DNA of 64,000 nucleotides from Liolophura sinensis (taxonomy: Eukaryota > Mollusca > Polyplacophora > Chitonida > Chitonidae), in assembly GCF_032854445.1 (NCBI RefSeq), contig NC_088297.1:22085127-22149126 (forward strand), written 5' to 3'. The position numbers were made by a program, and so were the translations under genes. Under the pieces are notes generated by a model, which made no database searches, was not told where the DNA came from, and saw nothing but the letters and a program-made list of their open reading frames with translations. Below are positions 18,791 to 30,880 of the stretch, one piece after another; the stretch's first letter is position 1, and the number at the start of each line of letters is the position of its first letter.

Positions 18791-18924
18791 TTACATTCGT
18801 ATTCAGCTCCGTCTCCTAGTCAGGAGGTATAAATATCAGTTAGAAGTCAATGTGCCGTGCTGGTTTTCTGGTTTCTTTACGATTTCCTACACTCACTAAA
18901 CCAGCCACCAACATATATTATTTA

Positions 18925-19168
18925 TTTGTTTAATTGAGATTTTCTTCTGTACTCAAGATTACTTCACTTGTACGACGACAACCAGCATGATGATAGGAGG
19001 AAACCGGGTAAAGCCCGGGGAAATCGCCATGATAGAACAAAAGTGTTCATATATTTATTTGATTGAAATTTTACCCTCTACTCAAGATTATTTCACTTGT
19101 ACGACGGCAACCAGCATGATGATAGGAGGAAACCGGGTAAAGCCCGGGGAAATCACTATGATAGAATA
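18925..19168 (-). mobile_element. Two head-to-tail SINE 3' fragments
   Basis: 'gtactcaagattacttcact ... aggaggaaaccgggtaaag' occurs twice, at about 18925-19045 and 19049-19168, with near identity. This looks like a local tandem duplication of one fragment. Confidence 0.7.
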
Positions 19169-19230
19169 AAAGTGCTCTTAAATATTGACCTTTTCAACAC
19201 CTAGTTCAATAAATTCAAAACATTTGTCTT

Positions 19231-20314
19231 TCTTTTATATAAATAATTTATTCAAGAAAATTTTTTTTTTTGCGATGGCCGCGATTTTTCATCGCCAGGT
19301 AAATCCATCATGGATTCATCATCAGTCGAGAACTCTGTCAATTTGCCTCCTTTCATTCTGGTGTTGCATGAAGCTCTCTGAAGTTTGTTAGTTTTTATGA
19401 ATTTGGCGCATGTCACACCTGTAAGTGTTGGCCAGAAAATGTTTGCCAATTTCCTCCAGGCAATCTGAGCTGAGTGTCCTTCACCTGTATAACTGGCCGC
19501 CTTGGTATTATTGAAAAATGTTTGATTTAGCATTACAACAACAATCCATCTATCTGTCTCATGAGAAGACAATGACATTGAAAAATTCTACGCTTATTTC
19601 TAATTTTGTAAGAGCCACTATACTATAAGATGTTAAATTTTTTTTTTAAACTTGTATAGATGTATATTACATTTTTGCTGACACTGAATGCCTACATTCT
19701 CCAGGAAGACTTCTGTCACAGCTAGACATGAAGGCTGACGATGAAGTCTGGCAGACTGTGTTTGCTTAAAGAAAAAGCGGCCTCTCTAGCGTTAAACACA
19801 TCTGTGAGCAATTATTTTGAGGTAAGTTAACTGAGGGAAGGCCAGAAATAATAGCACCAAAAAAGAAAAAAAAAGTGGGGGGGGGGGGGGAGGGTATCTG
19901 AGTGACACCCTGAAATCAAAGAACCTCCTAAGGTGTGATATAGATCACATCGTGCTTATTTCGACGTTGCCTGAGGCACATTCCCTGTCGTTTGTCTCTC
20001 TAAACACATCTGTCTCTTTCTCAGTCACAAACAAGCCGTATTTAATATATGGAGGGTTTTAATGCTGTTGCCTAAAATAAAGAAACCGAGAAGCTTCCCC
20101 ACACATTGTCTTGCCTTGTCTTGCAAAAACAACTTCTTAAGATATCACTAGGACGTGTTGTATGGTTTCAGTTAAAGTTCTAAAAACTGAATGACCTAAA
20201 GAAAACAGCCACTAAAGGATTTCATGCTTGTATAATCGAAAAATAACGTCATGTTCCCAGCTGTGGAAAAGGAGGCCTTCAAAATCATGTAGACCAGCAG
20301 ATAATCTAATGTTA
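19231..20314. other. No gene recognised; G-run
   Basis: The only notable object is a run of about 14 G at 19877-19890 after an A-rich patch. No exon is supported. Confidence 0.4.
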
Positions 20315-20560
20315 GATTATAACATAGAGATGAAAACCAGAGCAGCGACGACAGTGTGGTTATCGGCAACTGGCCACCCGTGAAATACGAACTCTTGTGA
20401 ATGGGCTTTATTCTGACTGTTCATGTAAATACTTAAACAGTAGCAAATTACACGCTCTCTAACACCATGGCTTAAGCAATATTAAGTAAAGAAAATAGTG
20501 CTTTGAACTGCAATTTATTAGAGGTCACTTGTTTAGAATTACTCTTAATGCTGTTTTGTC
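20315..20560 (+). repeat. Dispersed repeat R1, copy 3
   Basis: 'catagagatgaaaaccagag', 'agcgacgacagtgtg', 'gttcatgtaaatactta' and 'caccatggcttaagca' align with copies 2 and 4. Nothing is recognised from 20560 to 21050. Confidence 0.6.
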
Positions 20561-21049
20561 ATCAAATTCAACGTACAATAACATGAAAACAGTGCAAAGG
20601 GATCTTAGTCCTCTAGTAGAATTCTGATTGGTGCAAAAATACAGCACCTTTTTCGGATTTTTTTGTGCAGGCGGCCAAGTCTCTGTTTGCCGTAAAGTAG
20701 GATGTTTACTGTCCATTGTTCGTTGAACCCAGATGTTTTATCTATACAAAAAAACTCCAGTCTTTCGGCGATAGCGTTCTTACACAACGCATGGTTGCGG
20801 GCATTACTTTATTTCATTGTGTTCATCCGGATCGTTTATGCATTGTTTGGGAATGTACATTTAAACACATTTCGTATTTTATGTACAAACACAGTCGATA
20901 CAGACACGATCTGAGCTCTTAAGCATGTATTTGTGATTATGAGCATGTGCCGGATCAGCCTGTATGTCGTATAGAAACGTTTGTGACGTTTTTCAAAAAT
21001 TATAAAACTTATACGGTATCCTATTGTTGTACAATGCTAGGTATTCAGA

Positions 21050-22335
21050 GGCCTGCTCGGCCTATTCACGAAGGTCATTTCCGTGAATACTGATGGGTTT
21101 TAGACAGACGCGGACAGAAGGCAGACGCCTGCTCGGCCTATTCACGAAGGTCATTTCCGTGAATACTGATGGGTTTTGGACAGACGCAGACAGAAGGCAG
21201 ACGCCTGCTCGACCTATTCACGAAGGTCGTTTCCGTGAATACTGATGGGTTTTAGACAGACGCGGACAGAAGGCGGACGCCTGTTCGGCCTATTCACGAA
21301 GGTCGTTTCCGTGAATACTGATGGGTTTTAGACAGACGCAGACAGAAGGCAGACGCCTGCTCGGCCTATTCACGAAGGTCATTTCCGTGAATACTGATGG
21401 GTTTTAGACAGACGCAGACAGAAGGCAGACGCCTGCTCGGCCTATTCACGAAGGTCATTTCCGTGAATACTGATGGGTTTTAGACAGACGCAGACAGAAG
21501 GCAGACGCCTGCTCGGCCTATTCACGAAGGTCATTTCCGTGAATACTGATGTGTTTTAGACAGACGCAGGCAGAAGGCAGACGCCTGTTCGGCCTATACA
21601 CGAAGGTCATTTCCGTGAATACTGATGGGTTTTGGACAGACGCAGACAGAAGGCAGATGCCTGTTCGGCCTATACACGAAGGTCATTTCCGTGAATACTG
21701 ATGGGTTTTGGACAGACGCAGACAGAAGGCAGACGCCTGTTCGGCCTATACACGAAGGTCGTTTCCGTGAATACTGATGGGTTTTAGACAGACGCAGACA
21801 GAAGGCAGACGCCTGCTCGGCCTATTCACGAAGGTCATTTCCGTGAATACTGATGTGTTTTAGACAGACGCAGACAGAAGGCAGACGCCTGTTCGGCCTA
21901 TACACGAAGGTCATTTCCGTGAATACTGATGGGTTTTGGACAGACGCAGATCAAAGGCAGAGGTCCGCTCGGCTTATACACGAAGCTCATTTCCGTGGAA
22001 AGTGATGGGTTTTGGACAGACGCAGACAGAAGGCAGACGCCTGTTCGGCCTATTCACAAAGGTCATTTCCGTGAATAGTGACGGGTTTAGGGCAGACAGA
22101 AGGCAGAGGTCTGCTCGGCCATTACACGAAGGTCATTCCGGGAACAGTGAAGGGGGTTTTGGACAGAGGCAGCTTGAAGGTAGACACCTGGGTTTATACA
22201 CGGAAGTCATTTCCCCAAATAGTGTTTGGATTTTGGGCAGATGCAGACAGAAGATAGACACCTGCTCAACCTATAGACGGAGGTCATTTCCGTGAACAGT
22301 GATGGGTTTTCAGCAGGTGCAGACAGTAGGCAGCA
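21050..22335 (+). repeat. 76-bp minisatellite, about 17 units
   Basis: The unit begins 'cctgctcggcctattcacga' and includes 'ttccgtgaatactgatgggt' and 'agacgcagacagaaggcag'. Central units differ by a few bases (ttcacg/tacacg, ttttag/ttttgg); units after about 21950 are more diverged. Each has short inverted arms TTCACG...CGTGAA. A 119-codon open frame at the diverged end is a by-product. Confidence 0.92.
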
Positions 22336-22649
22336 GAGTAAATGTGATGGCTTTGGGATCTGGATGCTTCAAGGAAACATTGCCGTGAAGCGACTAAACT
22401 TATAAAGAAAAGCGACGCTAAACACCTGTGAAACACTCAACAAGTCAACTTTACTCTGAAAGTCATCAAAACACATAATGTTATACTTCTCCAAGTATAA
22501 TGGGTATTTCCAGTTAGTACGATGTTAAAGCCCAAGCCCTTACTCTTTTCCAATGTCCATTGATTAATTGATTGAATGACTGATTGGGGCTGATACAACT
22601 CACAACCACGCTGAAGTGGATGTACAGATCAATTCTGGCCTAGCATACA
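22336..22649. other. Spacer between arrays
   Basis: No gene or repeat seen. Confidence 0.35.
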
Positions 22650-22862
22650 TTCATTTATATATTTACTTGATTAGTACTTAACAACATTTCACGCATACGA
22701 CAGTGACTAGGAAGAAACCAGACCGAGCCCAGTGGAAGCCCAGTACAATCTGTAGTTTGCTGGAAGACCTGCCTACGTTCGACAGGAAAGGAAGCCATCA
22801 TGAGCTGGACTTGAACTGACGGCTATGACGTTGATGAAAGGCTCCTGGGTAGTGGAGGCTCC
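22650..22862 (-). mobile_element. SINE, diverged
   Basis: 'tttcacgcatacgacagtga', 'tgctggaagacctgcctacg', 'gagctggacttgaactgacg' and 'gaaaggctcctgg' follow the SINE in reverse. Confidence 0.75.
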
Positions 22863-22932
22863 TGTCCAGTAAATGTGAAAGGTTTACAATTCTGTGATGT
22901 GCTTTACTATGCTTACTGTGCTAAATGTAGAC

Positions 22933-23680
22933 AAGAATTCATATAATGTTTGTTCTGATTTGAGATAAGCTCTCATATAATGTTGGTTCTGATTTAGGAT
23001 AAGCTCTCATATAATGTTGGTTCTGATTTAAGATAAGCGGTCATATAATGTTTGTTCTGATTTAAGATAAGCTCGCATATAATGTTTATTCTGATTTAAG
23101 ATAAGTTCTCATATAATGTTTGTTCTGATTTAAGATAAGCGGTCATATAATGTTTGTTCTGATTTAAGATAAGCGCTCATATAATGTTTGTTCTGATTTA
23201 AGATAAGCTCTCATATAATGTTTGTTCTGATTTAAGATAAGCTCTCATATAGGCCTAATGTTTGTTCTGATTTAAGATAAGCGCTCATATAATGTTTGTT
23301 CTGATTTAAGATAAGCGTTCATATAATGTTTGTTCTGATTTAAGATAAGCGTTCATATAATGTTTGTTCTGATTTAAGATAAGCGCACATATAATGTCTT
23401 CTGATTTAAGATAAGCGCTCATATAATGTTTGTTCTGATTTAAGATAAGCGTTCATATAATGTTTATTCTGATTTAAGATAAGTTCTCATATAATGTTTG
23501 TTCTGATTTAAGATAAGCGCACATATAATGTCTGTTCTGATTTAAGATAAGCGCTCATATAATGTTTGTTCTGATTTAAGATAAGCGTTCATATAATGTT
23601 TGTTCTGATTTAAGATAAGCTCTCATATAATGTTTGTTTTGATTTAAGATAAGCGCTCATATAATGTTTGTTCTGATTAA
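22933..23680 (+). repeat. 34-bp AT-rich minisatellite, about 22 units
   Basis: The unit is 'agcgctcatataatgtttgt' plus 'tctgatttaagata'. Variants sit mainly in the third to sixth base (gctctc, gcgctc, gcggtc, gcgttc, gcgcac). One unit carries an insertion 'aggcct' near 23251. Confidence 0.92.
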
Positions 23681-25380
23681 GTGTGCCCAAGTATAGTTAA
23701 CATAGACAAAATATTGGCGTCAGCTATAGTTAATACATGTGTTACTTTCAAACACCCGAATGTTAGGTGAGTGTTGCCTCACGTGTTATACGTGAGGATC
23801 GCAAGCCACATTTTTAAACGACTGGAAGAGTAAATTGTGTACGGCCTTCGTCGAATATTGGAAAAGCCCACACACTCAACGAGAGTATGCTGGATGCCGC
23901 ATTGGTATCACATGGAACACACTTACGGGCAATGCCCCCATCCAAGTAGTGGGCTGAAAGCTGCGGGTTAAAAAAGTATGCCAGTTAAGTACATCATCTG
24001 GTCGGAACTACCTAGTCTCATTATATCTGAGGTTTTGACGGCATATGAAGATAAGACTTAGTCTTCTTTCCTCGGTCAGTGTTTCATACCTTCTGCCAGT
24101 AACGCTGAGCAGACTGTGCAGTTTATACCAAGATAACATGTTGAATGGAATTCCTGTCAAAGATTGGCTTGTGAATGGTGAAGGAAGATTCCCGACATGT
24201 ATACTTATACTTAGGGTTTTGCGCTGTACTTGGCGACATTTACTGGCCTGGCGGTGGTGTAAATATATAAATCATGTATACCGCAAAACCACTCTGTACT
24301 GCGCTGATATCGCCGTAACGACTGTTTGCATCAAACATACTTCTTGACATTGTGTTATATGAGACTTTTAGGTGCAGGAAATGGCAATATTCCCATAAAG
24401 GATGAATAATAAAGGATGAAAACCTTTTTCTCTCATTCGATGTTTCTGCACAGGTATTTCAACCCGAGCAACCATGCAAAAGGCAGGCTTTGATTTCTTT
24501 GGTCATGAGAATCAATCCACCATTAATGAATGAAAAACTTCACCTGAGATAGCCATCCCCCGGGAAGGCTTGATAATCCTTCAGGTTATAAATGATGGAG
24601 CAGATTTCTGTGCCTAATTAGACGTTAGAGATGAGCACCGAATGGCTTAGGCGGATCCGTGACTTTAACAAGCCTTGCTTGGTGGTAAACAATGAATCAT
24701 GGCTATTTAACAGTTGACTTAACCAGAAAAAGGCATAACAAGGCGTACAAGTAAGAGTCCGCCTTCATTGCAAGGACACAGTTCCTTCGGCAAACGTATA
24801 TGTGCAATTTCTCAAATAAAAGCCTCAGTGGGAAGACGACTACCGTTCAGAAAAGAACTATTCTTGTCGCGAGTAGGCAGTTTTCCTGTTTATTCACTGT
24901 GCAATAGCGTTCACCTTCTCTACTACAGAGGAAGTGACGTTTTATAGATTAACCCTCAAACTATTTATGTATTGAAGGATGTTTGTCTTGCACTCAGAAA
25001 TTACCCACAAGGAAATACATGCAGATATTTAGCCTAACAGTAGAGGCTGACATAATGAACTTTGGGTTTCCTAGCGGTTCTGGAATGCTTTTCTGGGGAC
25101 TCTTTCTATCATTTCATGAAAACAGCTTTGTGACGACTACAAACATTATAGTAATGCTACATGTGAGTGACGTTCAAAAGTAGCATCGACATCACTACTT
25201 TTGTTTCGTTTTTTTACACCATAGCTCTGGAGCTGTGGTGTGTCTAAGTTGTTTCTGGTACTATTTAAGCATTAACGTTAAAAGTTAGAATAAAACCCAA
25301 ACTGAGGTAAATTGACGAGAAACTGGATTTGCTCTCCATGCTGCTGTGTTTTTTTATGTATTACCCAAACATGCCTACAC
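23681..25380. other. No gene I can support
   Basis: A 100-codon open frame at 24045-24347 and one at 24983-25183 show no family resemblance. A short acetyltransferase-like tail near 24453-24532 is reported as a weak finding only. Confidence 0.35.
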
Positions 25381-27491
25381 GATGTTTCTGCACCAACCAG
25401 GATTCTGTAATTAGGACAGTGGGAAGTATCAGCAGTGGGTAGTAAGGATATTACTTTGTCTTCTAAACTGCAAAAAAAAAATCTTCAGCAGTTTAATGAG
25501 GTGGGAAATGCGACTGAGCACCAAAGGTTTGCATCCCTATGAGGTCTTCATGAGCGAAACGCGTTGTCGTTTGTTATGTAAGTACGCTTCTTTAGGTGCC
25601 CTTTAGGTGCTCTTTAGGTGCCCACGCAATGCGACAAGAAAGTATTAGCCATATGATAATTTAACCTACTTCCGTTCGTGCATCTGGAATTACAGACGTT
25701 TCAAAGTCTCGACAAAGGAAGGCTTTTTAAGGTGTTCAGGGATTTCGTCTGCTCACTTGCGTTGCCTTCGTGGTAGTGGAGAAGAGTCACTTTAGCAAAA
25801 CATTCGTCAGTCACATTTCTCGTAATTTCTTTTCCTAATGTTTCGTATCTATGTTATAACTCTATCAGGCAATGTAATGTACGAAGAAAGTTACGAAAGT
25901 TTGAACTGAAAGTTTTGCGAAAGTGATGCTTGATCCACTGTGGCTTTTCCAGAGCCATTTACATGTTGGAACATACAAAGTGGCTCCTTTGCTGCTTCCG
26001 CACAGGCCCGCCACAAGATAGACGTTTGTACCGTATCTCTAATCCACAGAAGCACGGGATATGGTCGTCTTCCATGTGAGAACGATTGGACACCAGCATT
26101 CGGGTTATAAATGGCTGACAATATTTCAGGGCCTAATGAGACGTTGGGGATGAGTTTCCGAATAGCCCAGCCGCAACACTTACATGCCTTGCCAAAGGGT
26201 AAACAACCCAATGCATCATGAGAGTCTGACAGTCTGATGGCATGTGTTCGGATAAACCGGAAAATGTCTTCAGATGGCTTCGCGTGGGTAGGCGTGCAGT
26301 TTCCACTTAAGACCCATTTTTATCTCAAAGATGCAGTTGCTAAAATGGTACATGTAATTTTTTTTCCGATAAAGCGTTTATTTTCTCTGCTATTTTAGAA
26401 ATTGTTGTTTTAAAAACGCTTTTCTCTCAAATAGGTGTCCTCAGCTACCCAGTTTACACTACTGAATTCAGCACGTCGCTTAAACTTCTAGTTTCTGTTA
26501 TAGACGTAATGGCTGTATCTGAGGTAATGGAGACTACAAATTTGTGAAAATTTTCACATATCCTGTCGATACTTTTAGAAATGCACTTTGTCCCTCGTCA
26601 AGAAGATTGCATGGGTTCCAACATCTCACTTCTTCCGGTATACCAGTTAAGAATGAAGTACCAATAAAACTGTGATTACATTGTCTTCTGAACATCACAG
26701 AATGCCGTGAGCTGTTTAATGAGCTGGGTAACGCGACTGGACATCAAAGGGCTGCATCCCTGTGAGGTTAGATGGGAGTCCCTTCCTTCATGAGTGAGAC
26801 GCGCCCAGTCTGCTGTAGAATTATTATAACATTTTTTCATCGTGAAACACAATGAAATCTTTTTCATCCGCTTACTTCTTTTCGTGCATTGAGAATTACA
26901 GACCTTACAGAATCTTCATATATGAAACTTTTTCAAGGTATATGGAGATCACGTCTACTCGGTTGCATAAGGCGTCGTTTTGCCGTTAGATGCAAGGAAT
27001 CACTTTTACACGCCCTTGTAAGTCCAACTTTTTCCTGTTATTGTTCCATTCCAGAGACAAAACAAGAGTCTTCACCATGTAAGTGGAAAATAAAATGTAA
27101 TAAGAATGTTTAAAACTCAAAGGTCCCATTTATGTTTGATCTTGGTCTATGTTTTAGTAATAATTGTGCTGTGACTTGGCGATTGAGCTGTCTTGAAAGG
27201 AAAAGCAAAATGTTTGTTTTTCTTGATTCAAACAAAATGTTTGTTTTTCTTGTACATCAGCCAAACAAGCAAAGAAATTGATTTATTCACTTGCTTCGTT
27301 CTGTAAGTCGAATACTAGTAAAGAAAATTAGAATAGTCAGACTTATTTGTCTTTGCACAGATTACTCTTCAATTATGTCCTACAAGGAGTGTTCAGCATT
27401 TTACATTTATATGCCAAAGTCCTAAATATCAACTACTCGTACGTGTATTACAGCTGCCTACCAGATGGTTATTGCTTTCATTCGTTCATTC

Positions 27492-27492
<1 letters not shown>

Positions 27493-27546
<54 letters not shown>
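27493..27546. repeat. (TA)n microsatellite
   Basis: About 27 uninterrupted TA dinucleotides, just before the SINE target site. Confidence 0.95.
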
Positions 27547-27548
<2 letters not shown>

Positions 27549-27566
27549 CTACTATCTAGAATTTAG

Positions 27567-27826
27567 GGGCCTCCGTGGCTCAGTTGGTTAGCGCGCTAGC
27601 ATAGCGTAATGACCCAGGAGTCTCTCACCAATGCGGTCGGTGTGAGTTCAAGTCCAGCTCATGCTGGCTTCCTCTCCGGCCGTACGTGGGAAGGTCTGCC
27701 AGCAACCTGCGGATGGTCGTGGGTTTCCCCCGGGCTCTGCCTGGTTTCCACCCACCATAATGCTGGCCGCCGTCGTATAAGTGAAATATTCTTGAGTTCA
27801 CCAATCAAAAAAAAAAAAAAAAAAAA
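27567..27826 (+). mobile_element. SINE with perfect 13-bp target-site duplication
   Basis: ATCTAGAATTTAG occurs at 27554-27566 and again at 27827-27839. The SINE has an intact A box and B box and ends in a long pure A run in place of the usual (aaat)n. This is a young retroposition. Confidence 0.95.
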
Positions 27827-28475
27827 ATCTAGAATTTAGCACAATTATCTTAATTTCATTAAAACAAGCTATCAGTAAGAATTTTGTTTAACTTAAATAT
27901 ATTTTGTTGTTTTGTTTTAACGTTTATCTTAGTATAAAAAAAGTAATCCTTTGATCAATCTTTCCTCGATCAAGCTGTTTATAGTCTCCATGGAAACAAA
28001 TCCCCAGATTTAGTATTGATCAGACGTGTAAACCAAGTAGATGTAATGAAGTTCGCTACATTTGTGAACTCTTTCAAATTACCAGCCAGGTAATGAGTGC
28101 AGCCGGAAGTACCAACAGTGACTTTATTAAGCTCGTACATCATTTGTCTTCTGAACATCACAAGAAGACAGCGGCAGTTTAATCAGATAGGAAAGGCAAT
28201 TACACATCAAAGGCTTGGATACCTGTGAGGTCAGACGCAACTCTGCCTCCTGATGTGTTGGATACGTTGCCCTTTAGTCTATCGGTGGACTCCTTGCAGT
28301 GCGATATGGGGAGTAAATTATTATGACAATATTTATTGTGGTCACGTACGATTTTTCTCCTCTCTTCCCTTCGTGCTTTTAGAATTAGAGACAACAAAAT
28401 CTCGATAGTTGGAGGGTTTTAGCACCATCGTCCTGTTTGGTTAAACATAGTCCAACGCCTTGTTTATGTAAACGA

Positions 28476-28731
28476 GGGGGCCTCCATGGCTCAGTTGGTT
28501 AGCGCGCTTGCGCAGCGTAATGACCCAGGAGTCTCTCACCAATGCGGTCGCTGTGAGTTCATGCTGGCTTCCTCTCCGGCCGTTCGTGGGAAGGTCTGCC
28601 AGCAACCTGCGGATGGTCGTGGGTTTCCCCCGGGCTGTTCCCGGTTTCCACCCACAATTCTGGCCGCCGTCGTATAAGTGAAATATTCGTGAGTACGGCG
28701 TAAAACACCAATCAAATAAATAAATAAATAA
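28476..28731 (+). mobile_element. SINE with 10-bp target-site duplication
   Basis: ATGTAAACGA flanks both sides (28466-28475 and 28732-28741). About 15 bases are missing after 'gctgtgagttc', so the B box is truncated. The tail is (aaat)n. Confidence 0.93.
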
Positions 28732-28823
28732 ATGTAAACGATGGCATTAGCCACTTGAACAAATTCTTTAATACTGTTGCTAGTGATTGTTTTGTAAATG
28801 TCGTTTATGTTCTAGTTCCATAA

Positions 28824-28887
28824 GGCAAAGTGATGTCCGATGTGAGGCAAAGTGATGTCCGATGTGAGGCAAAGTGATGTCCGATGT
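28824..28887 (+). repeat. 22-bp unit, three tandem copies
   Basis: The unit 'ggcaaagtgatgtccgatgt' plus 'ga' is repeated without change. Confidence 0.9.
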
Positions 28888-29934
28888 ACTTACGACGGGA
28901 GATACGACAAACTGATTTACAAAGTCTTATGAAGGTAGCCCCAAATCCATTTCAATCGAAGTTGCAATTTGGAATCGGACTTAAGATGGCATGGCTCTGG
29001 TTTTTCGCGAAGCTACCCACAAACCTGAAAAGTTCTCTTATAAAAGAAATATTCCCGAGTATCATGTCAATAAAAAAAGGAATGAACATTCAAAGTTTCT
29101 AAATAAATGAAATGAGTGTTCACAAGAAGCTCTGATTTACTGATGGAATAAAGCAAACAAAAAAAAGCGAGTGCAGAAATAAAAGGCGGATTGTAATACA
29201 AATTACTTTATGTAGATTTTTGTTTAAAGGGTGTACATGCGAAAGCCATCGATTGTGTCCGTCCCTGATGTCCAGTATGCGAGCTAGGTATTCTAAGAAT
29301 ATTCTCAAATCCAGGTGGTACTGCATTCTATGTCAGATTTCATAAAAGGTTTCATTTACCAATCTAATAAAATTTAATGCTCAACTTGTGTTAAAACCAT
29401 CCTAATTTACTCTGAGGCAATAGTTCTTTACCCTAAGTGCTTATATGTATAAGTGTTTTTCCCTTCAATTCCAAGAAAAAACTTCCGTGACTGATTATTT
29501 TGAAAGCACGTGTTGTCGGGTGAAGTCTTGCCACTGTTCATTTCTTTACCACCGAAGAAATTATCTAAAAAGGCGTACTCTAACTAATTATGGGTGACTT
29601 CACCCTCCTCCATTTCTTTTAATAGAATACTTGCGTTGGTAACCGATGTAAGTATATCTTATTACGCACATCGGTTACAGTATTGACGGTTTTACGACCG
29701 TCTTGTCATAAATATGCAGGCAGGTGACGTAAATGAAACCAAGGCTAAGACGATAGTGAGATGTCAGAGGTATGGTGGGGCTGTACGCCCACATTACATT
29801 GTTGCTTCAATACGTTCTCGATGAGATTGCTTAAAAAAACACCCTATCTGCATATTGATGCAGAAATTTATAAAGAAGATGCTTAAACACAATGTTTCAA
29901 CAACGTATTGACTTTCAGTGAGTTTGTTAATAAA
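28888..29934. other. No gene recognised
   Basis: AT-rich. Small open frames at 28884-29102 and 29120-29326 lack resemblance to known families. A short inverted pair 'taaccgatgtaagtatatct' / 'acgcacatcggttac' lies at about 29640-29680. Confidence 0.35.
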
Positions 29935-30190
29935 CACCAAATGGGAGAAACCTGGGATCAAACCCTGGTCAGGTCAGATCAAAGACCTAAGAATGGGATG
30001 TGTTGCTGCCACGCTTAGTGCTCAGCTGTTTATGGCAAGAAAACAGATTAGATTGCCCCGATGTGTGTGGGGTGTCATGGTAACTGCGGCATGAAACTTC
30101 GGTGGCGGCAGCACTTTGTCGGCATGGACTCGCCCTGCCACAGGAAGACGCGGTGTACGTACACCTACGAGTGAAAAAAGGTTTAAAGTA
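29935..30190 (-). mobile_element. Dispersed repeat E, copy 1 (SINE-like)
   Basis: 'gaaacctgggatcaaaccct' resembles a complemented B box. 'cggcagcactttgtcggcat' and 'ggactcgccctgccaca' recur in 44335-44600. The order fits a reverse-oriented tRNA-derived element. Confidence 0.45.
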
Positions 30191-30394
30191 TGCAATAAAA
30201 ACCAAACATAGTGCTTCTATAGATCAGAGATGTACGCAGACTGTGACTACCACTTACACAGATCTGGCATTACCGGATACATGTTTCGGAAACATAATGA
30301 CACACAGAGATATGAACTCTCAGGGCTTGGTGATCCTCATTTACTTGTAACCACCTGTGCTCGGGGTTTCTTGTAAGCTTCCAGCCACATAGCA

Positions 30395-30880
30395 CCCACC
30401 AACACCCACCAACACCCACCTCACCGACCCGAACAAGAGCTGGACTCATCTTGTACCATTAACTCAGCCACCCATCCGGCCCCGGCAAGGGTTCGAACAG
30501 TCTAGTACCATTACCTCAGTCGCCCACCCACCAACACCCACCCACCTAGCCCCGGCAAGGGTTCGAACAGTCTAGTACCATTACCTCAGTCGCCCACCCA
30601 CCAACACCCACCCACCTAGCCCGGGCAAACGTTCGAACAGTCTAGTACCATTACCTCAGTCGCCCACCCACCAACACCCACCCACCTAGCCCGGGCAAAC
30701 GTTCGAAGAGTATTGTTTCATTAGCTCACTCGCCCACCCACCAACACCCACCCACCCGGCCCCGGCAAGGGTTCGAAGAGTATTGTATCATTAGCTCACT
30801 CGCCCACCCACCAACACCCACCCAAGGGCCCCGATAAGGGTTCGAAGAGTCTTGTACCATCAGCTCAGAGCCACAGACCA
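30395..30880 (+). repeat. 70-bp minisatellite, about six units, with B-box-like core
   Basis: The unit contains 'cgcccacccaccaacaccca', 'cccggcaagggttcgaacag' and 'tctagtaccattacctcagt'. The string 'gggttcgaa' equals the centre of a Pol III B box, so the unit may derive from a tRNA-related element. Confidence 0.88.

Larger units (their letters stand above)
15516..19230 (+). repeat. Segmental duplication, longer copy (partner 1-1300)
   Basis: 15516-16235 and about 18545-19230 align with 1-735 and 741-1300. The intervening 2.3 kb, with the terminal exon, exists only here. One SINE tail present once in the partner is doubled here (18925-19168). Confidence 0.85.
25381..28400. repeat. Three diverged copies of one segment
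   Basis: The order 'cagtttaatgag-tggg-aa-gcgac', 'catcaaaggcttgcatccct', 'gtgaggt', 'cgtgca-ttgaattacagac' recurs at about 25480-25760, 26700-27040 and 28155-28410. A further block (taattagacgttagagatga / taatgagacgttggggatga) links 24610-24720 with 26120-26215. The copies are old and heavily diverged. No shared reading frame was found. Confidence 0.5.

Noticed and set aside
22933-23680. CRISPR array
   Set aside because: The units are contiguous 34-bp tandem repeats without unique spacers, in a eukaryotic context. The 70-bp and 76-bp arrays fail in the same way.
25891-26211. 106-codon minus-strand open frame
   Set aside because: It overlaps the diverged repeated block; the matching part of the other copy (24600-24730) contains stops, and no family resemblance was seen.
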